From: Bowmanella pacifica
Lineage (GTDB): Bacteria > Pseudomonadota > Gammaproteobacteria > Enterobacterales > Alteromonadaceae
Assembly (NCBI RefSeq): GCF_014645355.1
Contig: NZ_BMLS01000001.1
Coordinates: forward strand, 1,178,001-1,242,000
DNA length: 64,000 nt
Direction: 5' to 3'
Of this stretch, positions 38,875 to 48,700 are shown piece after piece (position 1 is the stretch's first letter; each line of letters starts with the position of its first letter). The position numbers were made by a program, and so were the translations under genes. The notes beneath the pieces are model-generated. The model saw only the letters and a list, made by a program, of their open reading frames with translations, ran no database searches and had not been told where the DNA came from.

Positions 38875-38903
38875 ATTTGGGGGGCCGCCTAATCAATCTC
38901 AAG
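38875..38903 (-). promoter_or_regulatory. Sigma-32 (heat-shock) type promoter of groESL
   Basis: On the minus strand CTTGAGA (38903-38897) and CCCCAAAT (38882-38875) are separated by 14 nt. The sigma-32 consensus is CTTGAAA, 13-15 nt, CCCCATNT. One mismatch in each box, correct spacing and position about 110 nt upstream of groES make this a strong candidate. Because the intron lies in the same transcript, it would be co-induced by heat. Confidence 0.75.
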
Positions 38904-38984
38904 AGCAAAACATAAAAAATTGTGAATTTTTTTGTATTAACGCACAGTAATCAGCCTAACCATTTAACTTGCGTGAAGGTTCTT

Positions 38985-39524
38985 ATGTCAGCGAGCTTGC
39001 AAAGTGCCAGGCTATTTTTGCGCCTAATGCAGCCCGAGGATGCGCCGGCCATCTTCGCCTATCGCCAGTTACCTGAGGTTACCCGTTTTCAGGGCTGGGT
39101 ACCTGTCAATGAACAGGAAGTGGCCGATTATGCCCGCCAGTTACAAAGCCAACCAGACAGCCTGACGACGCTCTGGCAGCAATGGGTTTTTATCGCGGTT
39201 CAAACGAACGAAGTCCTGGGTGACCTCGCCTTCAAGTTGGACGAAAGCAGACAACAAGCAGAACTGGGAGTTGCCCTGGCACCCAAGCACCAGGGAAAAG
39301 GTTTTGCCACCGAGGCACTCAGACAACTGATAAGTTACCTTTTTCGGGAATTAAGGCTACACCGCATCCATGTCTCCATTGATCCGCTCAATCACAGATC
39401 CATCGCCCTGTTTGACCGCCTGGGATTTCGCCGGGAAGGCCTGCTTAAACAGTCACTCTGGTTTAAGCAGCAGTGGTGTGATGATTTATTAATGGCTGTT
39501 CTGGCTGAGGAATGGCAAGCCTAG
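38985..39524 (+). CDS. GNAT-family N-acetyltransferase (RimJ/RimL-like)
   Basis: A 179-residue acetyltransferase of the Acetyltransf_3 group. It has RLFLRLMQPEDAPAIFAYR at the N terminus, the acetyl-CoA loop of the form (Q/R)xxGxG/A as APKHQGKGFATEALRQL, and the motif B segment HRSIALFDRLGFRREG. Substrates in this group include protein N termini and small amines; the target cannot be assigned. The ATG at 38985 has GAAGG 6 nt upstream and is preferred over an upstream in-frame ATG at 38922, which lies in the groESL promoter region. It is divergent from groES and convergent with ggt. Confidence 0.88.
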   Translation: MSASLQSARLFLRLMQPEDAPAIFAYRQLPEVTRFQGWVPVNEQEVADYARQLQSQPDSLTTLWQQWVFIAVQTNEVLGDLAFKLDESRQQAELGVALAPKHQGKGFATEALRQLISYLFRELRLHRIHVSIDPLNHRSIALFDRLGFRREGLLKQSLWFKQQWCDDLLMAVLAEEWQA

Positions 39525-39532
39525 AGACAAAG

Positions 39533-39552
39533 AAGGCGGGTTACCCCGCCTT
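39533..39552. terminator. Bidirectional terminator between the GNAT gene and ggt
   Basis: An eight-base-pair stem (39533-39540 with 39545-39552, AAGGCGGG/CCCGCCTT) with a 4-nt loop fills the gap between two convergent genes. U-tracts are short, so efficiency is uncertain. Confidence 0.55.
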
Positions 39553-39554
39553 GC

Positions 39555-41225
39555 TCAAAATACGATGGACTTGCCACGGCCACTGGTTTCCGACGCGGCC
39601 TCTAGAACCCCCGAACTGTTTCGACTGATCACCTGCAAATCACCAAAGCGCTGATTATTCAGACTGTACCCCATGCTGGTGAGCTTGGCCTGCACTTCGT
39701 CACTCAAGCCGGTATGGTGACGAATCACATCTTTTGGCAGCAACTGATGATGCACTCTGGGCGCATCCACCAACTGCTGTGCAGACATATCGTACAGTAC
39801 CCTATTGAGAATTGACTGAAATACCGAGCTAATAATAGTTGTACCGCCAGGCGAGCCAGTCACCATTTCAACCTTGTCGCCTTTAAGTAGGATGGTGGGT
39901 GTCATGGATGACAACATACGTTTTTGCGGCGCAATTTCGTTCGCTTCCTTCCCTACCGCACCAAAGAAATTAGGCACACCGGGTTTGGCACTGAAATCAT
40001 CCATTTCATTGTTCAGCAAAAAGCCAGCCCCTTCGACCACCACGCCACTGCCAAAACTCAGGTTAATGGTCGTGGTGGTAGAGACGGCATTCCCCCACTT
40101 ATCCACCACCGAATAGTGGGTGGTATCTTCGCTTTCCTTTAAACCGGGTTTTACTTCTTCAGTAACAGAGATAGCGGCAGGGTTTACCTGTTTAGCGCGC
40201 TTGGCGATATAGGCATCTGCCAGTAAGGGCGCTATAGGCACCTGATAAAAATCCGGATCGCCCATATACTCAGCCCGGTCGGCAAACCCCAGCTTGGCAA
40301 GTTCAGCCAACAAGTGAATATATTGCGCCGAGTTATGCCCCAAGCCTTTAAACTGCTCGGCCAGTACCGCTTGCATCTTAAGCATTTGCACTAATACCAG
40401 ACCACCAGAGCTGGGAGGCGGCGCAGATAACACCTGATAGCCTTGCCAGTCAGCACTGATAGGCTGTCGCCATACCGCCTGGTACTTGGCCATATCTTGC
40501 ATATTGATCAAACCACCCCGTTGGCGCATAAAGTCCACCAACAGTTGCGCGGTTTTACCCTGATAAAAGTCCTTGGGTCCTTCACTAGCGATACGCTTAA
40601 GGGTGGCTGCCAATTCCGGCTGTTTGAATAATTTGTCTGACTGCATGCCAGCAAAATACTGATCAAAGTTTCTGCCGTGGCGCGCTTCTTTTACCTTTTT
40701 GACATAGTTTTGGGTGTAACGAACCAATTTCTCATGCGGTAAAAAGCCCTGCTCGGCTAAGCGTATCGCCGGTGCCAGCAATTCTTGCCAAGGCTTGCTG
40801 CCATATTTTTGATGGGCTTCCCACATGCCCATGACTGAGCCTGGTACACCAGAAGCCAGAATACCGTATAGGGGCTTTTCGGTGACGACATTGCCCTGTT
40901 CATCCAGGTACATATCTTTGTGCGCACGCAAAGGGGCCTTTTCACGATAGTCGACAAAGTCTGTTTTGCCATCCTGGCGGATCAGCATAAAGCCCCCACC
41001 ACCTATATTCCCGGCTTCGGGCAAGGTAACAGCTAACACAAAACCTGCCGTCACTGCAGCATCGACGGCATTACCGCCACTATTTAAGACGGCTGCCGCA
41101 GCATCCGCGCTGTAGCTGTCCGGCATAGCAACAGCGGCTTGCTCATTGGCCTGTACGGCAACACCGAAACAAACCAACAACAGGAGGAAAAATTGACGCA
41201 CTAGGGGACTCCTCTTATATACCAA
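39555..41225 (-). CDS. ggt: Gamma-glutamyltransferase (glutathione hydrolase), exported
   Basis: A 556-residue GGT precursor with a signal peptide (ending VAVQA). The large-subunit part contains GNAVDAAVTAGFVLAVTLPEAG and GGGGFMLI. Autocleavage occurs before the nucleophilic threonine in EDTTHYSVVDKWGNAVS, giving the small subunit. VTGSPGGTTIISS completes the glutamate pocket. The enzyme cleaves glutathione and transfers gamma-glutamyl groups in the periplasm. Length and both catalytic regions are intact. It is a single gene on the minus strand. Confidence 0.95.
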   Translation of the reverse strand: MVYKRSPLVRQFFLLLLVCFGVAVQANEQAAVAMPDSYSADAAAAVLNSGGNAVDAAVTAGFVLAVTLPEAGNIGGGGFMLIRQDGKTDFVDYREKAPLRAHKDMYLDEQGNVVTEKPLYGILASGVPGSVMGMWEAHQKYGSKPWQELLAPAIRLAEQGFLPHEKLVRYTQNYVKKVKEARHGRNFDQYFAGMQSDKLFKQPELAATLKRIASEGPKDFYQGKTAQLLVDFMRQRGGLINMQDMAKYQAVWRQPISADWQGYQVLSAPPPSSGGLVLVQMLKMQAVLAEQFKGLGHNSAQYIHLLAELAKLGFADRAEYMGDPDFYQVPIAPLLADAYIAKRAKQVNPAAISVTEEVKPGLKESEDTTHYSVVDKWGNAVSTTTTINLSFGSGVVVEGAGFLLNNEMDDFSAKPGVPNFFGAVGKEANEIAPQKRMLSSMTPTILLKGDKVEMVTGSPGGTTIISSVFQSILNRVLYDMSAQQLVDAPRVHHQLLPKDVIRHHTGLSDEVQAKLTSMGYSLNNQRFGDLQVISRNSSGVLEAASETSGRGKSIVF

Positions 41226-41295
41226 ACCGCTAACTTAGCGAGGTGGGATAGGCTTGTCCAGGCAAGTGGTCGGGGGATATGGGCGGTTTAGCGGC

Positions 41296-41784
41296 TTAAC
41301 GGGGTAACCTGGGATCTTTTCCTTTGTCATCCCGACGTACTTCAAATTCCCCTTCGAAAACATCACCTTGCCCATCGCCGCTTGAGCGAGACTGATAATA
41401 GTAGCCAGAAGCTTGCACCGATGGGCTGGCTACCACCATACGTTTCATCAGCCAGCGGGCGATAAAAGGGCGACTGATAGGCATCACCAATAACAAACCC
41501 AGTGCATCGGTCACAAACCCAGGCGTGAGCAGCAAGACACCGGCAATAGCCAACATCAAGCCTTCGAGCATTTCCTGACCAGGCGACAGACCCGCCGCCA
41601 TTTTTTGACGCGCCTGCATAAGCGTCGTCACACCTTGCTGGCGAACCAAAGCGGCCCCCACGGCGGCGGTCAGTATGACCAAGCCAATGGTTGACCAACC
41701 ACCAATTTGTTCACCCACTTCGATCAGTACGGCAATTTCCACAATGGGCATCAACACAAAAAGCAAAAACAAGAGTTTTCCCAC
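41296..41784 (-). CDS. fxsA: FxsA-family inner-membrane protein
   Basis: A 162-residue membrane protein. The FxsA domain covers about residues 1-130, with several helices (LLFLLFVLMPIVEIAVL, STIGLVILTAAVGAALV, then GVLLLTPGFVTDALGLLL), and a hydrophilic cytosolic tail follows. FxsA overproduction relieves F-plasmid exclusion of phage T7 in E. coli; its native role is not known. It is normally found next to groES and dsbD/cutA, and here it is near both, with the acetyltransferase and ggt genes between it and groESL. Confidence 0.92.
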   Translation of the reverse strand: MGKLLFLLFVLMPIVEIAVLIEVGEQIGGWSTIGLVILTAAVGAALVRQQGVTTLMQARQKMAAGLSPGQEMLEGLMLAIAGVLLLTPGFVTDALGLLLVMPISRPFIARWLMKRMVVASPSVQASGYYYQSRSSGDGQGDVFEGEFEVRRDDKGKDPRLPR

Positions 41785-41990
41785 GGGGCATCCTCAATAG
41801 GTCAAAGTGGTATTATAGTTTGGGCGCAAGGCAGCAAATACAAGATCGCCCGGCCTGGACAATCACAGCATACACCCGCCTTAGCTGGGTAATAACCGGT
41901 GAAATAAGGGGCAGGCGGGGTTGGATGAAACAGGTATATCAATGTTACAAAGTGTAATAATGAAAGTCTTCCATCTTTTGCAGGGTCTTT

Positions 41991-42308
41991 ATGTCTGAAT
42001 TTTGTCTGGTACTTTGCACCTGCCCTGACATGGACAGCGCCAGGCGAATTGCTCAGTGTGCCGTTGAGCAACGCCTGGCAGCCTGTGTCAATATCATTCC
42101 CGGCTTGGAATCGGTATATCAATGGCAAGGCAAAGTGCAAACCGATAACGAAGTGCAACTGGTGTCGAAAACATACAAGCCTAAGCTGGAAGCACTCTAT
42201 ACACTGGTGTCAGGACTGCATCCCTATGACGAGCCTGAGTGGCTGGTTTTAGATATTACTGGTGGCAGTCCCACCTATTTGGATTGGATTAAAAGTAGTA
42301 CGACATGA
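41991..42308 (+). CDS. cutA: CutA divalent-cation tolerance protein
   Basis: A 105-residue CutA with the PII-like ferredoxin fold. It has VLCTCPDMDSARRIAQ, VEQRLAACVNIIPGLESVY, WQGKVQTDNEVQLVSKT and the C-terminal HPYDEPEWLVLDI. It forms trimers. Links to copper tolerance exist, but the mechanism is unsettled. The stop overlaps the dsbD start (ATGA, 42305-42308), so the two genes are coupled. The cutA-dsbD pair is a common gammaproteobacterial arrangement. Confidence 0.96.
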   Translation: MSEFCLVLCTCPDMDSARRIAQCAVEQRLAACVNIIPGLESVYQWQGKVQTDNEVQLVSKTYKPKLEALYTLVSGLHPYDEPEWLVLDITGGSPTYLDWIKSSTT

Positions 42309-44071
42309 TTAAGACATTTTTGCATAGTATTTGGTTGATTCTGATATTGGGATTTACCCCCACTGCAAATGCGCAAGATCCACTTACCGATCTGTTTGCT
42401 GACCAACCCACCTTCTTACCTGTAGATGAAGCCTTCAAGTTCGATTTTCATCAGGAGGGCAATGAACTGGTTTTGAGTTGGCAGATTGCCGATGACTATT
42501 ACCTGTATAAAAAACAGTTTAAGACCGTTGTTAAAGATGCCACCTTAGGTGAACCCCAGTTTCCTCCTTCAGATCAAAAAGAAGATGAGTATTTTGGCTT
42601 ATCGGAGGTATTTCACCATCAGGTAGACATTCGCTATCCCATCCTTCAGGCCGATAAAGACGCGGTGGTTAAAATAAGCTTCCAGGGCTGTGCCGACGCA
42701 GGTTTGTGCTACCCAGCCACAGTCAAAGTAGTCTACCTTGAAGCCGTAACCGGCGACAGCCAGGGCACATCAGCTCAAGAAAATCGTTCCGAGCAGTTTG
42801 AGCTGGCCGACCTGCTATCCAGCGATCAGAGTCTGGCCATCACCCTGGCGCTCTTTGTTTTACTGGGCGCCGGTCTGGCATTAACCCCTTGTGTGTTCCC
42901 TATGTACCCCATTTTGTCCGGTATTATTCTCGGCCAGGGCAAACAAGTGCGCACCTCTAAGGCCTTCAGTCTGAGCTTTGTCTATGTGCAAGGTATGGCC
43001 ATTACCTATTCAATCCTGGGCTTAATTGTAGCCTCAGCAGGGGTGCAGTTTCAGGCTGCACTGCAACATCCGGCTATTCTGATTACCCTGATTGTGGTGT
43101 TTGTGTTACTCGCCCTGGTGATGTTTGGCCTGTGGGAGCTACAACTCCCCTCAGCGTGGCAGGAAAAGCTTAACAACCTGAGTAATCAACAAAAAGGCGG
43201 CAACTATTTCGGTGTCTTCCTGATGGGTGCCATATCCGGCTTGGTCGCTTCTCCCTGCACCACTGCACCTTTGACCGGTATATTATTATTTGTAGCCCAA
43301 AGTGGCGACCTGGTACTCGGCTTCAGCGCCCTATACGCGCTGAGCATAGGTATGGGTATTCCGCTCATCTTGTTTGGCATCACTGGGGGTAAACTGCTGC
43401 CCAAGGCTGGCAACTGGATGAATGTCGTGAAAGTGACCTTCGGCTTTATGATGCTGGCCGTGGCGCTACTGTTTATAGAACGCATGACGGAGAACCTGTG
43501 GACCAATCTGGCCTGGGCAGTGTTGGGCCTGGCAACCTTCAGTTATTGGCAAGTTATGAACCAGAATACCCCCACCAGCTTCTTCAAAGGGTTAAGGGGT
43601 TTGCTGATTTTCCTGGGTCTGTTTGCTTCCGCATTTTATGCTTACCAAAGCCTGGGATTAAAGACCCCAACAGCCTCCATTCAAAGTGACACCGCCTCGA
43701 CCCATGGCGTTGATTTTGTCAGGGTAAAAGATTTGCAGGATTTTCAGGTCAAACTGGCCGACGCCAATGCACAGGGCAAGTCCGTAATGATTGACTTATA
43801 CGCTGACTGGTGTGTTGCCTGTAAGGAATTTGAGAAATACACCTTCCCGGACCCGGCGGTGCAAAAGGCCCTTGGCAATACGGTATTAATGCAGATTGAC
43901 CTGACCGACAATACCCCTCAAAGCCTGGCATTTCAGGAAGAGTTTCATGTGTTGGGACTGCCCACCATATTGTTCTTTGATACTCAGGGACAAGAAGTCG
44001 CCAACGGCAGAGTCACCGGCTTTATGAAAGCGGATGCTTTTGCCGCCCACCTGGGCAGATTGCCTCTTTAA
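42305..44071 (+). CDS. dsbD: Thiol:disulfide interchange protein DsbD
   Basis: A 588-residue protein with a signal peptide (ending TANA). The N-terminal alpha domain has the redox pair in FQGCADAGLCYP. Eight membrane helices follow, with cysteines in LTPCVFPMYPI and ASPCTTAPLTG, and then a C-terminal thioredoxin-like gamma domain with YADWCVACKEFE. All six redox cysteines are present. It carries electrons from cytosolic thioredoxin to periplasmic DsbC/DsbG and cytochrome-maturation proteins. It is coupled to cutA and followed by a 9-bp hairpin. Confidence 0.97.
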   Translation: MIKTFLHSIWLILILGFTPTANAQDPLTDLFADQPTFLPVDEAFKFDFHQEGNELVLSWQIADDYYLYKKQFKTVVKDATLGEPQFPPSDQKEDEYFGLSEVFHHQVDIRYPILQADKDAVVKISFQGCADAGLCYPATVKVVYLEAVTGDSQGTSAQENRSEQFELADLLSSDQSLAITLALFVLLGAGLALTPCVFPMYPILSGIILGQGKQVRTSKAFSLSFVYVQGMAITYSILGLIVASAGVQFQAALQHPAILITLIVVFVLLALVMFGLWELQLPSAWQEKLNNLSNQQKGGNYFGVFLMGAISGLVASPCTTAPLTGILLFVAQSGDLVLGFSALYALSIGMGIPLILFGITGGKLLPKAGNWMNVVKVTFGFMMLAVALLFIERMTENLWTNLAWAVLGLATFSYWQVMNQNTPTSFFKGLRGLLIFLGLFASAFYAYQSLGLKTPTASIQSDTASTHGVDFVRVKDLQDFQVKLADANAQGKSVMIDLYADWCVACKEFEKYTFPDPAVQKALGNTVLMQIDLTDNTPQSLAFQEEFHVLGLPTILFFDTQGQEVANGRVTGFMKADAFAAHLGRLPL

Positions 44072-44080
44072 CCTACCCTA

Positions 44081-44103
44081 CAGGCTGGTTCATCACCAGC
44101 CTG
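44081..44103 (+). terminator. Possible terminator of cutA-dsbD
   Basis: A nine-base-pair stem (44081-44089 with 44095-44103, CAGGCTGGT/ACCAGCCTG) and 5-nt loop begin 10 nt after the dsbD stop. The following TATTCC is a poor U-tract, so termination may be weak. Confidence 0.45.
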
Positions 44104-44306
44104 TATTCCATACCCGCCTAAATAACAACCACAAATAAGCTATAACCATTTAATTAGTCAATTTGATATACAAATGCTTTAATGGATGCTGGGAAAGCCA
44201 GGTAAGGCGAAAATCAGTTGCACGTCTGTCCTGGTTGTTGCCGCTCAGTCAAAGATACGCGGCATATAAAACAGCGGATTCTTCCGCATAGCATCAGGAG
44301 AGCGCA

Positions 44307-45737
44307 ATGAAGTCAGTATATAAAACCTTACTACCACTGACGGTATTATTAGGAGCCACGGGTATGAGTCACCTTGCCTCGGCCCACGGCTATATGCAGG
44401 TCCCTAAGGCCAGGCAGGTATTTTGTGAAGAGCAGGGTGGCTACTGGTGGCCTCAGGACGGGTCAAATATTCCTAACGCAGCCTGTCGTGCTGCTTATCT
44501 GCAAACCGGTTCCTTCCAGTTTGTGCAGGCCATCGAGTTCTCGGTCAATGTGGCTGACTACTATAACCAAGCCGCAGTGGAAGCCGCCGTTCCCAATGGC
44601 AGTTTGTGCAGTGCCGGCGACCCGCAAAAACAGGGCATCAATGTGCCGTCCACGCATTGGCAACGCAGTCAGGTGGTACCCAATGCCAATAATGAGCTGA
44701 ATGTACGCTTTTATGCCAGCACCCCTCATAATCCCAGCTTCTGGAAGTTTTATCTCAGCAAACCCAGCTATGACGGCGCTACCCAGGCGTTAAACTGGGC
44801 CGATCTGGATCATATTCAGGATGTAGGCAATGTCAGTGTAATTCTGGCACCTGATGGTAAGCGCTACTACGATATGACGGTTTCCATCCCAGCCAATCGC
44901 AGCGGAGACGCCATTCTTTATACCAGATGGCAGCGTGAAGATGTGGCCGGTGAGGGTTTCTACAACTGCAGCGACATCACCATAGTGCGAGACGGCACCC
45001 CACCCGCACAATGGCATGCGGTAAGTTACTTCGTCCGTCAGGGCCAGGATGCCAATCCCGGCGATACCATATGGGCCAGACTTTTTGACGCTAACGGTCA
45101 GGAGTTAATCAGCGAATTGCTGCCCGTTACCAGTCAGAATAGCCAGAGTTGGCAGGCAGATCTGGCGTCGACGCTGAATATGAACCATGGTCTGGACATA
45201 CAGATAGGGGTACAAGGTCAAAACGGGGCGATTCAGTTTGATAACCAGAACCTGCTGAGTAACCAGGTTTTCGCCGCACAATCTTCCTATAGCTTTGCCT
45301 TGAGTATTCAGCCGCCCCAGGGAAACACAGCCCCGGTGGTGCATTCGCCGGGTAACTTACAGTTAGCCGAAGGGCAAAGTACGACGGTCAGTGTACATGC
45401 CTATGACGATCAGCAGGATCCACTGACTTTCACCTGGCAGGTTCCGACGCCACTGAGCTACACGGGTTCCGACGCAAATATCACCTTAAGTGCCGGGCAG
45501 GTTAACCAGGATAGCACAGTGACTGTCGGTCTCGTTGTCTCGGATGGCCAGCTCAGCACTAACGTCAGCTTTGATGTGACAGTGCAAGACAGCACGACTA
45601 CCGTGCCAGCCTGGCAAGCCAGCGATGTCTATGTAAAGGATGACCTTGTCAGCTATCAGGGGGTTATCTATCGGGCAAAATGGTGGACACAGGGCGAGCA
45701 GCCCGGCAGTGCGGATGTGTGGGAAAGCCAGCCTTAG
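44307..45737 (+). CDS. AA10 lytic polysaccharide monooxygenase with chitin-binding domain (GbpA/CBP21-like)
   Basis: A 476-residue secreted enzyme. The signal peptide ends ...LASA before His27, so the mature N terminus is the histidine of the copper histidine brace (HGYMQVPKAR). The second copper histidine is about H141 in STPHNPSFWKFYL, and the axial phenylalanine lies in GEGFYNCSDI. Residues about 27-215 are the AA10 domain. A GbpA-type and an Ig-like/cadherin-like domain (VHSPGNLQLAEGQSTTVSV) follow. A C-terminal CBM5/12 chitin-binding module (about 432-476, WQASDVYVKDDLVSYQG) ends the protein. It oxidatively cleaves crystalline chitin outside the cell. Confidence 0.95.
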   Translation: MKSVYKTLLPLTVLLGATGMSHLASAHGYMQVPKARQVFCEEQGGYWWPQDGSNIPNAACRAAYLQTGSFQFVQAIEFSVNVADYYNQAAVEAAVPNGSLCSAGDPQKQGINVPSTHWQRSQVVPNANNELNVRFYASTPHNPSFWKFYLSKPSYDGATQALNWADLDHIQDVGNVSVILAPDGKRYYDMTVSIPANRSGDAILYTRWQREDVAGEGFYNCSDITIVRDGTPPAQWHAVSYFVRQGQDANPGDTIWARLFDANGQELISELLPVTSQNSQSWQADLASTLNMNHGLDIQIGVQGQNGAIQFDNQNLLSNQVFAAQSSYSFALSIQPPQGNTAPVVHSPGNLQLAEGQSTTVSVHAYDDQQDPLTFTWQVPTPLSYTGSDANITLSAGQVNQDSTVTVGLVVSDGQLSTNVSFDVTVQDSTTTVPAWQASDVYVKDDLVSYQGVIYRAKWWTQGEQPGSADVWESQP

Positions 45738-45764
45738 GAGGCGTAATATATTTCCCCTTTACAG

Positions 45765-45790
45765 AAACAGGTCAGGGCCTGGCCTGTTTT
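45765..45790. terminator. Convergent terminator between the LPMO and the GGDEF-EAL gene
   Basis: A nine-base-pair stem with one wobble (45765-45773 with 45781-45789, AAACAGGTC/GGCCTGTTT) is followed by TTTT on the plus strand and AAA on the other side, with 7 nt in the loop. It lies 28 nt past the LPMO stop and touches the stop codon of the opposite gene. Confidence 0.55.
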
Positions 45791-48700
45791 ACAAGTTAAC
45801 CGCCAAACTCTCCCGCCAGTCCGTATTCAACAGCATTGGCACTTGCTGTGCTGGCACTGGCCGGGAGAACAAATAACCTTGTAACAAATAGCAGCCATGC
45901 TCTCTGAAGAAGGTCAGTTGCTGCATGGTTTCAATACCTTCGGCAATACACTTCATCTGTAAGCTTTCAGCCATCAACAAGGTAGTTTTGATAATGGCCT
46001 CATCATTGCCGTCCAGCCCAATGTCCTGCACAAAACTCTTATCTATTTTTATCTTTTCAATGGGAAAGGCTTTCAGGTACTTGAGCGATGAGTACCCAGT
46101 ACCGAAATCATCCAGTGCAAAACGGATACCCGCTTCATGTAACCTGTCCATACAGTCCTGCACCTTGGCATAATCTTCCATCAGCGCGCTCTCTGTAATT
46201 TCCAGTTTCAAAGCGTTCACCGGCAACTTGTATTTAACCAACAGGCCTAACAGATCTGCCACACTCAGTCCCTGCTCAAGGTGCTTAGCGGACAGGTTTA
46301 CCGTTAAGTAAGGCTGCTTACCTGATTCATACCAGGTCGATAGATCGGCTAACCCACGCTCCAGTGCCTGCCAGGTAATGGCTTCAATTAACCCCAACTC
46401 CTCGCAGACAGGAATAAACTCAGCGGGCGATCTCACCCCACTGGAGGTTTGCCAGCGCAGCAACAGCTCCAAGCCAACGGTCTCGCCCGTTTCTATATTC
46501 ACCAAGGGCTGGTAGTAATTAATAAATTCGTCTTTTTTAAACGCAGCCTTAAGCTGATTCTCTAACAACAAACGCTGCTGAGCCTGCTGATTCATTTGCG
46601 CCGAGTAAAACTGATAACGATTCCGCCCCAAAGCTTTAGCATGATACATAGCGATATCTGCTGCCTTCATTAACTCTGCAGGGGTATTACTGTCAGCAGG
46701 ATAAAGTGAGATACCAACACTGGCCGATACACTGACCTGATTATTGCCAATTTGTATGGGCTGCTCGACCCGCTCAATAATCTTGGTTGCTAAATGGCGC
46801 AAATCATCAGATTCATGAAAATCTTCAATAATCACTAAGAATTCATCACCACCCAAACGACCAACAGTATCATCCACTCTCAGACACTGTGTGAGGCGCT
46901 GTGTTACCTCCAGCAACAACTTATCGCCGGCCTCATGACCCAATGAATCATTTACCTGCTTGAATTTATCCAAATCGATGAAAAATACTGCCACCTGACT
47001 GGAACGGCGGATTCCATGGGCGATAGCCTGACGAATGCGATCCAAGAGTAAAGAACGATTAGGCAAGCCGGTCAGACTGTCGTAATTAGCCAGCCGCTGC
47101 AGTTGCTGCTGAGCTTCTTTTTGTTCACTGATATCGGTCATGTTCATAATAAAATGCCCAATATCCGTACTGTTATCCGTAGACACCGCATAAATGCTGA
47201 CCATCAGGTGGTGCAGCTTTTTGTCAGCCCCCAGCACATCCTGTTCACCCCGCCAACGCTCATTAACCTTCATCTTCGACAAAATACGCCGGAAGAAAAG
47301 CAACTGCTGCGTGCTAAAACTGGATTCAATCTGTCTGGGCAGGGCCTTGTCAGGGTCAATCCCCAAGGCTTCACAAATAGCCTGGTTAGCGGCAATAGGC
47401 CATTGCTGCTCATCCAGGATCAACACCCAATCTCGGGTATGACGAAATGCTTCCCCAAACAGGCGAACTTTCTCGGCACTGGCGCGGCTTTCGGTGATGT
47501 TGGTAAAGGTTCCGCTAACCCGGGTAATGCGGCCATCTTCACGTTGCACAACCCGCCCCATATCACGATACCACTGCCAGTTGCCGCTATCGGTGCGCAG
47601 TCGATACGCCAAGTCGAAGCCGTCCAGTTCGCCTTGCACAAAGCGCATCCATTCTTTCTCGTACAGCCGCCGCTCCTGCACATGAATCAATTCAAAATAG
47701 TGTTCCGGGGTAATAACCACGGCGCTTTGGTGGTAACCCAGTTCGTCTACCAAGCGCGGCTGGTACATATGGTCGGTGTCAGCCTGCCAATCCCAGACTC
47801 CGCTGTCGCTACCTTTTAGTGCCAGTTGCAAGCGCCTTTCACTTTCCAACACTTCCTGGTGCGCCTTGAACAGTTGAGTGGCCTGGCGGCTGCGGAACTG
47901 AAACCAGACACCCGAGCCAATTAACAGCACCAGCGCATAAAAGGCATAAGCGTAATTACTCGCCCAAGGCGGACTTCTCACATCAATACTGAGCTGTGCC
48001 GGCGGGCTAAGCTTCCCGGAGATAGGGTCGACAGCCTGTACACTCAACACATAATGACCAGGCTTAAACTGTGGGACAAAGAACTCAGCATCGCTAATGG
48101 GCGGATAGTCAATATTGGTATCACCGGACAAACTGAACTTGTATTGGGTCTGCGCCAGATTGGAGTAATCTAAGGTGGTCACCCCAACTTGCAAACCCAG
48201 ATCATCCGGCTCTAGAGTTACTGCATGTTCATTGAAGATCTGACCCGACGCCGCCACTGTCCTATTCAGTAAAGACAGTTCACTGATCATGACTTTCAGC
48301 GTGTCAGAAGGAGTCGGTTGTAAATGTTCAGGGGAAAACAGGGTGATGCCTTTAACAGAACCGTACACTAACCTACCATCGGTGAGCTTAAGCGCCGCGC
48401 CAGCATTGAACTCCATAGTCGATAGACCACTTTGATGGGTATAGTTTTGGATATGCTGGGTGTCAGTATTTAATACCATCAACCCGGCATGGGAACTCAT
48501 CCATAAGTTGCCCTGGCTATCCAACTGCAGCCCATAAACAGCATCTGAGGCAAGTTTATTGTTGGCATTGTACTGGTAACGGGGCTTGAAGCCGTCGGCT
48601 TCTACACCTATCAAACCCAACCCCGAATATGCCACCCACAATATACCGGCCCCGTCCAACGCCACACTATTGGGAGTGAGATAACGCGCGGTGTCCGGCT

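Noticed and set aside
47103-47819. A 238-codon frame opposite the PAS region of the large sensor gene
   Set aside because: It is the reverse complement of well-defined PAS and GGDEF coding sequence, with no domain of its own.
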